From IMG/VR virus record IMGVR_UViG_3300032736_000375, positions 1-29,828 of that record: 29,828 nt of DNA; one strand, 5' to 3'. Positions 11,477-16,879 of the stretch are shown here, piece after piece. This DNA comes from a virus. Both the position numbers and the translations under genes were made by a program. Positions within the stretch are counted from its first letter, which is position 1, and every line of letters begins with the position of its first letter. A model generated the notes under the pieces. It was not told the origin of the DNA. It saw only the letters and a list, made by a program, of their open reading frames with translations, and searched no databases.

Positions 11477-11653
11477 AGGGCGATCACGTCTTCGTCGCGC
11501 AACACTTCGAGCAGATAGAGAATGGTAACACCCCTGGGATATGGCTTGCGATGTGTTTTGCCTCAACCCAATGGTGCTGCTTCGACGGCCGAAGCCATCG
11601 GAACCAGACCCACCCTGCACACGATCCATGCCCAGGCCAATATGTTTTCATCG
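11477..11653. other. gap between leftward genes
   Basis: No gene with a normal start is supported. A minus-strand frame just upstream of 11476 reads LYLLEVLRDEDVIAL and ends in an ATGA overlap with the next gene, but only ATT or CTG codons are available to start it. An inverted repeat GCTTCGACGGCCGAAGC lies at 11579-11595. Confidence 0.35.
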
Positions 11654-11986
11654 CTATTGTCCGTTCTCGTCTCCGAGGTCTCTACCCGTGACAAACGAAG
11701 ACGTGCTAGGCGTGATCGAACACCCAAAAATTCCGCGGTCGAACCACGCGATGTCTGAGTATTGAAAGTCGCTCTCTTTTGGGCATTTGTCAATTCGCAC
11801 CAAGAGCGTTCCATGTTTCAGGAGGGCGATGCGCCATATCTCGAGATCGCAAATCTTGATCTCGAGCTCGGTCCCATCGGACAGGCGCATCTGCACTGGG
11901 CCCTCTTCGCGGTCATAGTCGAACTCGCAAGCGAAATCACCAGATACCGCAATCGTAGAATCAATCAACCCGTACACTTTGGTCAT
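11654..11986 (-). CDS. conserved phage protein, unknown function
   Basis: A 110-residue acidic, beta-rich protein (MRLSDGTELEIKICDLEIWRIALLKHGTLLVRIDKCP). The LSDGT-x-(L/I)-x-(I/V) strand-turn-strand recalls small phage beta proteins, but no specific family is certain. Unlike many leftward genes it has a normal ribosome-binding site (AAAGGAC about 8 nt before the ATG). Last gene of the long leftward operon. Confidence 0.65.
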   Translation of the reverse strand: MTKVYGLIDSTIAVSGDFACEFDYDREEGPVQMRLSDGTELEIKICDLEIWRIALLKHGTLLVRIDKCPKESDFQYSDIAWFDRGIFGCSITPSTSSFVTGRDLGDENGQ

Positions 11987-11998
11987 CGTCGCTGTCCT

Positions 11999-12094
11999 TT
12001 AAATCGTCCTGGCTGTGCGCACACGCACACCCACTGTGAATTTAGCGCCAGCGATGTCACCGAATTTGGAATAGCAGATCCTATCGGACATCAT
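11999..12094 (-). CDS. possible 31-residue peptide
   Basis: Minus-strand ORF starting ATGATG; encodes a short basic peptide containing FGDIAGAKFTVGVRVRTAR. It ends 12 nt before the next start, and its last codons provide the region just upstream of that gene's ribosome-binding site. No ribosome-binding site of its own is visible. Confidence 0.35.
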   Translation of the reverse strand: MMSDRICYSKFGDIAGAKFTVGVRVRTARTI

Positions 12095-12133
12095 GAGCTG
12101 GTTTTTTAATACCTTCAGGGCCTCACGCGTGAC

Positions 12134-12304
12134 CTAATCAATCGTCAGGCAGTAATTCCCGGCGGGGGCCGGGTCGTAGATCGTCTGCGTCGGCAAGAAG
12201 ATCGTCTTCTGCCCAGGCACCCAGGGCGCCTTCTCTGGGTCGAGTGCCAGGGCGGCCACGCCGGCGGCCAGGGCCGCGAGGAATGATCTACGGTTTATCG
12301 CCAA
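12134..12304 (-). CDS. small protein with twin-arginine-like signal
   Basis: A 56-residue protein read from TTG, which overlaps the end of the previous gene by 17 nt and has GAAGGG about 8 nt upstream. It starts MAINRRSFLAALAAG followed by VAALAL, giving an n-region, an R-R-x-F-L core and a hydrophobic helix as in Tat signal peptides; then DPEKAPWVPGQKTIFLP, a block I recognise from many phage mini-proteins. No consensus AxA cleavage site, so it may stay anchored. A phage tatA lies upstream in the same operon. The RR could also be a simple positive-inside anchor. Confidence 0.65.
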   Translation of the reverse strand: MAINRRSFLAALAAGVAALALDPEKAPWVPGQKTIFLPTQTIYDPAPAGNYCLTID

Positions 12305-12515
12305 GGAATAAGCCCTTCACCTGACCAAACGCTATCTCAAGTGCGTCCACAGACGGCTGCCTGAATGTGTATGCACGCTCACACACACGGCATGTCACGA
12401 TCGACACGCCGTCAGACATTGACGGGTCGTTCGCATACTCCATCTTGACACCGCATGACCGGCAGGCCACATCGTCAAGCACATGCCATAACTTAACTTT
12501 AACGTCCTTCACCAC
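12288..12515 (-). CDS. zinc-ribbon miniprotein
   Basis: A 75-residue protein with ACRSCGVKMEY and, 21 residues later, TCRVCERAYTF: two CxxC pairs, a typical zinc ribbon. It starts with tandem GTG codons behind an excellent AAAGGAGG site 6-7 nt upstream, after a 20-nt gap. Its C-terminal codons contain the ribosome-binding site and TTG start of the next gene. Confidence 0.7.
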   Translation of the reverse strand: MVKDVKVKLWHVLDDVACRSCGVKMEYANDPSMSDGVSIVTCRVCERAYTFRQPSVDALEIAFGQVKGLFLGDKP

Positions 12516-12535
12516 TTTTGCCTCCTTTAGGCAAA

Positions 12536-12751
12536 CTATCCTTTCCAGGCAAAACGCAGCGACCTTTTCTCTGCGTCAATCTCTCGTAACCGTCGATCTA
12601 TGCAGTCAACCTCTTCCTCGACTGAAGGTTGATCACTGGGGAGAGCGCGGGTGCCGTTTGTTCGTTCGATGCTCTTTGCCCTGTGCTGATACCGCATCCG
12701 ACTCTTGCATCGGTTGCACGTTCCGCACTCGCACACATACACACGCGCCAT
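12536..12751 (-). CDS. small Cys-rich phage protein
   Basis: A 71-residue protein beginning VYVCECGTCNRCKSRMRYQ: C-x-C-G-x-C-x(2)-C-x(2)-R, a motif very common in small phage proteins and similar to the zinc-binding start of HNH-type proteins but without a nuclease domain here. The rest is a charged helix. The ATG at 12751 shares a base with the preceding stop (TAATG). Confidence 0.7.
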   Translation of the reverse strand: MARVYVCECGTCNRCKSRMRYQHRAKSIERTNGTRALPSDQPSVEEEVDCIDRRLREIDAEKRSLRFAWKG

Positions 12752-12972
12752 TACGAATAATCCCGAAGCGGCGACGGGCACGACGCTGCATCACGGTCGT
12801 CACAGAGCACCACATGGCACGCCTTCTCATCGTGATGTATGGTTGTACTACACCGACGATCAAACTTCGTTGGAGACATCGACACGGCATGTTCGCGCCC
12901 ATAATGCGGACTATCACTGACGAATGGACTCCTACATGTAATGAGTTTCCCCTTCATCAAAACACCCGTCAT
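12751..12972 (-). CDS. Cys/His-rich protein, possible metal binding
   Basis: A 73-residue protein with many His and Cys residues (HYGREHAVSM, RRCSTTIHHDEKACHVVLCDDRDAASC). The pattern C...HHDEKACH...C suggests a metal site, but no known fold is matched. Start at 12972: GGAGGC lies 8-13 nt upstream in the last codons of the previous gene, and the ATG overlaps its TGA. Confidence 0.6.
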   Translation of the reverse strand: MTGVLMKGKLITCRSPFVSDSPHYGREHAVSMSPTKFDRRCSTTIHHDEKACHVVLCDDRDAASCPSPLRDYS

Positions 12973-13133
12973 TGCTTAGCCTCCAGTCTATCGATGCGTT
13001 TCGCCAGTTCGCGGAGGCAGTCTGTCACGTTCACCTCGCCGTCGATGTCATAGTCCCAGTCGCCACGGCGATCACTGCACTCGCGTGCCACCCGTGTCGG
13101 CACCGGGATATCGTCGCTATCTCGTATGCTCAT
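12969..13133 (-). CDS. 54-residue acidic protein
   Basis: The frame starts ATGAGC overlapping the preceding TGA and preceded by the GGAGGCGAAGCG cassette; it ends LEAKQ, providing a variant of the same cassette for the next gene. Sequence: an N-terminal charged segment, then GDWDYDIDGEVNVTDCLRELAKRIDRLEAK, a turn followed by an amphipathic helix. No family recognised. Confidence 0.65.
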   Translation of the reverse strand: MSIRDSDDIPVPTRVARECSDRRGDWDYDIDGEVNVTDCLRELAKRIDRLEAKQ

Positions 13134-13363
13134 CGCTTCGCCTCCTCTGGTTCATGCAACGCACACCCGAAATCCGGCGGGGTGTCCATCTCAAACGTGT
13201 CTACGAAGGCGTCTCCGTTGAGAACAATGTCTGCCATATCGTGGAACGCATCGGCCTTCCCGCAGGACGCCCTCCACCGGTTCGCGATATACGCCGCTCG
13301 CATCTTCTCACCTTCGCTGGTTCCGTGGCACCAGTGTCGGCACGTCGAACAGGTGGGCGTCAT
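13130..13363 (-). CDS. Cys-rich phage protein
   Basis: A 77-residue protein beginning TPTCSTCRHWC and continuing to RASCGKAD and, near the end, TPPDFGCALHEP. The arrangement CxxCxxW...GxC/SC...FGC-x-x-(H/W)-E is a familiar zinc-binding phage family without known role. ATGA overlaps on both sides; C-terminus EEAKR encodes the ribosome-binding site of the next gene. Confidence 0.75.
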   Translation of the reverse strand: MTPTCSTCRHWCHGTSEGEKMRAAYIANRWRASCGKADAFHDMADIVLNGDAFVDTFEMDTPPDFGCALHEPEEAKR

Positions 13364-13800
13364 CGCTTCGCCTCCAGTTCAGCTATTGCCATGTACACGT
13401 CTACATACGCCATATGGCTCAAAACCGGGGCGTAGGCTGAGTCACCTTGTGCCGCCACCCACTTCTTCAACTTCGCCCACCGTGCCGTCAGCTGCTCGGT
13501 TTCAGCCTGCCATTGATCGCGTTCTTCGGCGCTCACGGTTTCCGCTTTAAGACGAGACACCTCCCCTTCCAGTGCCGTCACTTGGGGGCGCAGGGCGGCA
13601 AGGTCACAGTAGGGGCAGTCGGGCGCTTGGTATGGTGTCCACGTATCAGTGTGAGCAGGGCAGAGAGGGAATGTCGGGCAGTCGTGGTCAAGGGCGTCTG
13701 CCTTCAGCCGCCCGATCTCCTGCTGCTGCGTCTGAATCGTGTCACCGCGCTCTAAGCAGCGGTCGATCAACGCAATAATCGCTTCCTGCTCTGGTGTCAT
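13360..13800 (-). CDS. coiled-coil protein with Cys motif
   Basis: A 146-residue protein. Residues about 19-35 carry QTQQQEIGRLKAD, a coiled-coil segment nearly identical at DNA level to one in the gene at 14012. A middle region has HDCPTFPLCPAHTD and CPYCDLAAL (metal-binding Cys/His), then a long heptad helix (VTALEGEVSRLKAETVSAEERDQWQAETEQLTARWAKLKKW). It ends AIAELEAKR. Likely oligomeric adaptor; function unknown. Confidence 0.7.
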   Translation of the reverse strand: MTPEQEAIIALIDRCLERGDTIQTQQQEIGRLKADALDHDCPTFPLCPAHTDTWTPYQAPDCPYCDLAALRPQVTALEGEVSRLKAETVSAEERDQWQAETEQLTARWAKLKKWVAAQGDSAYAPVLSHMAYVDVYMAIAELEAKR

Positions 13801-14000
13801 AGCTTCGTCTCCCGCAACGCTATGTCAAATAGATCGCGCCACTCCTTAACTTCTCTTTTCAGTCGCTCTATCGTGACGGTCTGTGCGTCATAGGATCGTA
13901 GCGCAGCGTTCTCTGCCGTCACCCACTCGACTTCAGCCTTGTAGCGGTCGCGCTCGGCTTTTAACGCATTCAATTCTTCCCATGTAATTTCCGGCGTCAT
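13797..14000 (-). CDS. short coiled-coil protein
   Basis: A 67-residue protein, helical along its length (WEELNALKAERDRYKAEVEWVTAENAALR, then TIERLKREVKEWRDLF). Heptads of Leu/Val are visible. GGAGGCGAATCG precedes the ATG; the stop overlaps the next ATG and its end (RETKL) is a diverged form of the shared cassette. Confidence 0.65.
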   Translation of the reverse strand: MTPEITWEELNALKAERDRYKAEVEWVTAENAALRSYDAQTVTIERLKREVKEWRDLFDIALRETKL

Positions 14001-14011
14001 CGATTCGCCTC

Positions 14012-14239
14012 CTAATCATTCCAGCAGTGCCACTTTTTGAGTTCTTCCTTCAGTTCGTCGTGCTCAGCCTTCAGCCGCTCGATCTCCTGCTGCTGGGCCT
14101 CGATCGTGGCCGTCAGTGAGGCCAAAACCACCGGGACATCACGCCCCTCTAGCACATACCGCTGCTGCTCACGCCGCTTCCTGTCGGCGTCATCCCATAT
14201 CCGCTGGGCGACTTTGTGGAGGAATGTGTTGCCAGTCAT
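14012..14239 (-). CDS. short coiled-coil protein
   Basis: A 75-residue protein. An N-terminal basic part (RIWDDADRKRREQQRY) precedes a coiled coil with EAQQQEIERLKAEHDELKEELKKW. The 28-nt stretch at 14068-14095 matches 13701-13728 with one mismatch, showing duplication with the gene at 13360. The ATG is in the exact 18-nt LEAKR cassette. Confidence 0.65.
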   Translation of the reverse strand: MTGNTFLHKVAQRIWDDADRKRREQQRYVLEGRDVPVVLASLTATIEAQQQEIERLKAEHDELKEELKKWHCWND

Positions 14240-14433
14240 CGCTTCGCCTCCAGGTTAGCCAGATTGCTCTGCATCTGTGCCTCAAATGCGCGGACGGCCA
14301 CTACAACCTTGGCCGGGTCAATGGTCTGCAGTCGCAGGGGCATGGGGTCTCGACCCAATAAGCGCATCTTGCGCGTGAATCGCTCCTGCGCTGTCGTACG
14401 GCGATGCTGGAGTGGCTTACCTTGCTGGCTCAT
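14236..14433 (-). CDS. small basic protein, unknown function
   Basis: A 65-residue, Arg-rich protein (QHRRTTAQERFTRKMRLLGRDPMPLRLQ) with a C-terminal helix ending LANLEAKR. It overlaps the preceding gene by 17 nt. Basic character suggests nucleic-acid binding; no fold recognised. Confidence 0.6.
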   Translation of the reverse strand: MSQQGKPLQHRRTTAQERFTRKMRLLGRDPMPLRLQTIDPAKVVVAVRAFEAQMQSNLANLEAKR

Positions 14434-14632
14434 TATTGATAACTCCCATTGATCTCAGCTGGTCGATCTCCTGCTCCAGCGTGGCGACCTTAGTTAGCGC
14501 CTTATCAAGTTCATGCTCCGCGCCTTCGGCTCGCAGCGACAAGTGGATCATCTCTCGCTCCAACAGTTTCAATTCCTCAACGACCCACGGGGCCGCTTCC
14601 ACATTAGGTCGAAGACGATCTGACAAACTCAC
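14417..14632 (-). CDS. short coiled-coil protein
   Basis: A 71-residue protein, almost entirely helical with heptads (VEELKLLEREMIHLSLRAEGAEHELDKALTKVATLEQEIDQLRSMG). Its start overlaps the stop of the secreted protein gene by 4 nt. It may multimerise with the other coiled-coil proteins of this operon. Confidence 0.6.
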   Translation of the reverse strand: MSLSDRLRPNVEAAPWVVEELKLLEREMIHLSLRAEGAEHELDKALTKVATLEQEIDQLRSMGVINNEPAR

Positions 14633-14895
14633 AACCGAGCCACCACAAAAGGCAACAACAGCACGGGCCTAAGAGACCTCCTCACACGCTCCTTGCGGAG
14701 CATACGCTTCACTTCCGCGATCTCGAAGTCAGTCAGTCCAGGTCGCACTGGAGCCGTTTTTTGCACAGGCGCCTGGCGCATCACCTTCGCATAGACATCA
14801 AGACAGACATAGTCCTTATTCTTGCATTGAGCCGAGGCAACTGATGGCACCACCAATAGCAGTAACGCTACAAGTACGCCCCGCAAAAAGGTCAC
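14629..14895 (-). CDS. secreted protein with Sec signal peptide
   Basis: An 88-residue protein. Residues 1-23 are a classical Sec signal: one Arg, a Leu/Val core and ASA before Gln, with likely cleavage after Ala22. It has no twin Arg, so it is not itself a Tat substrate. Mature part has Cys24 and Cys31 (possible disulfide), a charged helix (FEIAEVKRMLRKERVRR) and a hydrophobic end (PVLLLPFVVARL) that could re-contact the membrane. The ATG overlaps the tatA stop (ATGA), so both are made together. Spanin or other envelope role is possible, not shown. Confidence 0.75.
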   Translation of the reverse strand: MTFLRGVLVALLLLVVPSVASAQCKNKDYVCLDVYAKVMRQAPVQKTAPVRPGLTDFEIAEVKRMLRKERVRRSLRPVLLLPFVVARL

Positions 14896-15074
14896 CGGCC
14901 GAGCTCATTGTTGATGTCATCTGGGTCGCCCTGGAGCTGCTTGCCTGCGGCCCTGAACTCCTTGATCGTAGACCCCAGTGACCGCCCGAACTTTGGCAAC
15001 TGAGACGGGCCAAAAATCAACAGCGCGACCCCGCCGATCACGAGCAACTCCGTTATCCCAAGTGAACCAAACAT
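14892..15074 (-). CDS. tatA: TatA/TatE-family protein translocase subunit
   Basis: A 60-residue protein with the full TatA layout: short periplasmic start MFGSLG, one membrane helix with polar Glu near its beginning (ITELLVIGGVALLIF), the hinge FGPSQLPKFGRSLG with conserved Phe-Gly-Pro and Leu-Pro, then an amphipathic helix (STIKEFRAAGKQL) and an acidic tail. In bacteria TatA oligomerises to form the pore for folded RR-signal proteins. Length is at the short end of the family. AGAGGGGAAG precedes the ATG; the gene starts 12 nt after the XRE regulator. Finding it in a phage operon, without tatB or tatC in view, is unusual; alternative use as a membrane-permeabilising (holin-like) peptide is inference. 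Confidence 0.88.
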   Translation of the reverse strand: MFGSLGITELLVIGGVALLIFGPSQLPKFGRSLGSTIKEFRAAGKQLQGDPDDINNELGR

Positions 15075-15086
15075 CTTCCCCTCTTT

Positions 15087-15308
15087 CTATGCCGACAGAC
15101 TGGACTTTGACACACGGGCGCCACTCAGCGCGGTCAGCGCATTCGCGAGTTTCCCGCATTCTTCCGTCGTGAACCCCTTCTCCACAAGGGAGAGCCGGCG
15201 GAAATCAATCCCAGCTTCGCGGCCGAGGTCGCGCAGTGAAATTCTCGACTGCGTACGGATTCCCAGGATAGGGTGCGGGTGCGGGTATTTCGACTTTTTC
15301 TGGACCAT
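15087..15308 (-). CDS. small XRE-type helix-turn-helix regulator
   Basis: A 73-residue protein, first gene of the leftward operon. Residues about 22-60 form the HTH: ISLRDLGREAG (helices 1-2), DFRRLSLVEKG (recognition helix), then ECGKLANALTALSG. Start at 15308 is chosen because GAAGGAGG lies upstream; an in-frame ATG at 15389 lies on the opposite side of the divergent promoter. It probably represses its own promoter or the rightward one through the palindrome at 15326. Confidence 0.8.
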   Translation of the reverse strand: MVQKKSKYPHPHPILGIRTQSRISLRDLGREAGIDFRRLSLVEKGFTTEECGKLANALTALSGARVSKSSLSA

Positions 15309-15325
15309 AAAACTAAAAACCTCCT

Positions 15326-15341
15326 TCGAGATGATTCTCGA
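15326..15341. promoter_or_regulatory. operator palindrome in divergent region
   Basis: TCGAGA-TGAT-TCTCGA, perfect 6-bp arms with a 4-bp centre, 17 bp upstream of the regulator start and inside its probable 5' leader, next to a minus-strand GATACGAT that can serve as -10. It is the natural candidate site for the adjacent XRE protein. Confidence 0.55.
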
Positions 15342-15371
15342 CACGGCGATCGTATCACAGAAGTCACGACA

Positions 15372-15380
15372 TGCTACAAT
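15372..15380 (+). promoter_or_regulatory. extended -10 promoter, leaderless
   Basis: TG-C-TACAAT (15372-15380), followed after 7 nt by the ATG at 15388. No convincing -35. It is divergent from the leftward operon. Confidence 0.6.
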
Positions 15381-15387
15381 GACTCGC

Positions 15388-15657
15388 ATGCCAACAAGTT
15401 ATTTGAATGAAAAATTTAACCGAATGATTAACGGCGCTCTTGAGGCGGATAAGGACCAGTTGTCCCCTCCCAGCCCACACACGATCGAGGCGTTCCGCGC
15501 CTTCTACTTTTGTGGGGCGAGCGAGTCACTGCGTCTCGCCATGTCGGCCCCCGGAGACGTGGAAGGTACTGAGAAGATTATCTCAGCGATGATCCAAGAG
15601 ATCGGGGACACCACGTATCTCAGCAAGATGGCATACAACCCACGAGTGATGCATTAG
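15388..15657 (+). CDS. hypothetical protein, divergent from regulator
   Basis: An 89-residue protein. The frame is open further upstream, but the ATG at 15388 sits 7 nt behind the -10 and so marks a leaderless start. Sequence: helical N-terminus (YLNEKFNRMINGALEADKD), FYFCGASESLRLAM, and a C-terminal IISAMIQEIGDTTYLSKMAYNP. Its position opposite an XRE regulator suggests a regulatory or anti-repressor role, but no domain is recognised. Confidence 0.6.
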   Translation: MPTSYLNEKFNRMINGALEADKDQLSPPSPHTIEAFRAFYFCGASESLRLAMSAPGDVEGTEKIISAMIQEIGDTTYLSKMAYNPRVMH

Positions 15658-15817
15658 AATGGCTACGCCTTACCGCAGCATAGGCTGCCCCTTTGCGGAG
15701 ACACTGTTTGCAGCGTGCTTTCCCTGGCATTACCGGAGATGAGCAGTTCGGGCAAATGGACTTTGCCTTGTATGCGGCATAGCGAGCTCTTCGCTGCTGG
15801 GGGGTGTAGGCTGTCAT
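15620..15817 (-). CDS. zinc-ribbon miniprotein
   Basis: A 65-residue protein with basic N-terminus (TPQQRRARYAAYKAK), then CPNCSSPVMPGKARCKQC, a compact four-Cys zinc ribbon like those at the end of host-nuclease and phage proteins. It is leaderless-type: minus-strand TG-A-GATACT ends 6 nt before the ATG. Its 3' end overlaps the 3' end of the convergent rightward gene by 38 bp. Confidence 0.6.
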   Translation of the reverse strand: MTAYTPQQRRARYAAYKAKSICPNCSSPVMPGKARCKQCLRKGAAYAAVRRSHSNASLVGCMPSC

Positions 15818-15823
15818 GTGTCG

Positions 15824-15832
15824 AGTATCTCA
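15824..15832 (-). promoter_or_regulatory. extended -10 promoter, leaderless
   Basis: Minus-strand TG-A-GATACT (15832-15824), 6 nt before the ATG at 15817. Divergent from the rightward promoter at 15855. Confidence 0.45.
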
Positions 15833-15854
15833 TGGGCAAGTCGCGACCAGCCCA

Positions 15855-15886
15855 TTGACTTGGGATTTATTTTATGTGCATACTAT
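15855..15886 (+). promoter_or_regulatory. probable rightward promoter
   Basis: TTGACT (15855-15860) with CATACT after 18 nt (15879-15884) or TACTAT after 20 nt (15881-15886), set in an AT-rich stretch. It would transcribe the methyltransferase, and perhaps beyond, with an untranslated leader of about 300 nt. Confidence 0.55.
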
Positions 15887-15889
15887 GCG

Positions 15890-16207
15890 CTCGGTGAGGG
15901 AGTGGAGGGGTAACCGCCAGGCTTCTGAATCGTGATACGGCCCTACTGGAACCGCGAGGGCATGGCTGGAGCATTAGAGGCCGCGGTGGCGCTGTACGAC
16001 AGCGGTAGAGTCTGATGCCATCCAGTGCGTGTCGTTACGCGTAGCTGGTGTCTTGAAAAGGGCGGCTCCGTTATGGCTGAACCTCACCTCAGGATTGCGG
16101 TTTCCCTTGGGAGAACGCTGTCCTGTTGGGCTCTCCACCTGGCTATTCCCTCCATAGGGGGGAAATGGTGGAAAACAATAGGGGAAGTGGGGGAAAAAGA
16201 AAAAAAA
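15890..16207 (+). other. long leader region before methyltransferase
   Basis: No strongly supported gene. A GTG-started 27-codon frame (15932-16015) reads YWNREGMAGALEAAVALYDSG and stops; the frame one base further on stays open, so it may be a decayed or frameshifted helix-turn-helix start. A weak hairpin TTCCCTCC-ATA-GGGGGGAA lies near 16145-16163. The methyltransferase frame is open back to 16025, but that part shows no conserved sequence. Confidence 0.35.
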
Positions 16208-16825
16208 ATGCGCAAATCAGCATTTGAGTTTTATCCGACTCCGGCGCCATTCACCGAATGGCTATTGTCAGTATGCCGTGAGCACGGGTTCCCAATCGCT
16301 GGGAGAATCTTAGAGCCCTGTGCCGGCGCCGGAGATATCGCGAGTGTACTCCACGCTGAACTGTCTGTGGCATCGGTATTCCAAAACGACCTGGACCCTC
16401 AATGGAACGTCTCTACCAGGGACGCGACCTCGCCTGACCTGCGAGGGGGGCTGGTGTACGACTGGGAGGTCACAAATTATCCATTCTCAGCCGCATTATC
16501 GTGTTTGAATTTGGCGGTTGATGGTTTACACTCAGTCGCGACGTATCACCGTGCGACGTTACGGGAGCCGCACAAAACACTTGGGCTGGGGCGTTCGTTC
16601 TTTCGCGACCACCCACCCACGGCGACCCTGTGGTGCCCACGGTTTGCGCACATGCGGAGCCAGAAGACGGGCAAATGGTCAACCGACTCGGTATCGTGCG
16701 TCTGGTCTGTGTGGGTCCCAGGCCGCGCTCCTATTGGGGATATTTGGCCCAGCGATGCGATGTTCGACCGTTTGTCTGAGTATACGTCTCCTTACCGGGA
16801 GAGGGTAGACGCCTTGGGTGGCTAG
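16208..16825 (+). CDS. DNA adenine-N6 methyltransferase-like protein
   Basis: A 205-residue protein of the class I S-adenosylmethionine-dependent fold. It begins with FYPTPAPFTEWLL, as in many phage methyltransferases; motif I is LEPCAGAGD (35-43, SAM binding), motif II NDLDP (60-64), and the catalytic motif IV appears as TNYPFS (89-94) in place of the usual D/N-PP-Y/F. The tyrosine replacing the first proline is unusual and may matter for activity. Start at 16208 (GGGGGA about 15 nt upstream) is preferred because conservation begins there. Likely modifies phage DNA against restriction. Confidence 0.75.
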   Translation: MRKSAFEFYPTPAPFTEWLLSVCREHGFPIAGRILEPCAGAGDIASVLHAELSVASVFQNDLDPQWNVSTRDATSPDLRGGLVYDWEVTNYPFSAALSCLNLAVDGLHSVATYHRATLREPHKTLGLGRSFFRDHPPTATLWCPRFAHMRSQKTGKWSTDSVSCVWSVWVPGRAPIGDIWPSDAMFDRLSEYTSPYRERVDALGG

Positions 16826-16879
16826 AAAAGTTTGCGCAAAGTATCAAGGGCGCGAGCGTGACATAAGGAGGGGAGACTG

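Noticed and set aside
15885-15960. possible tRNA (AACCGCCAGGCTTCTGAATC resembles an anticodon arm)
   Set aside because: The stem does not pair and no T-arm consensus follows within 60 nt.
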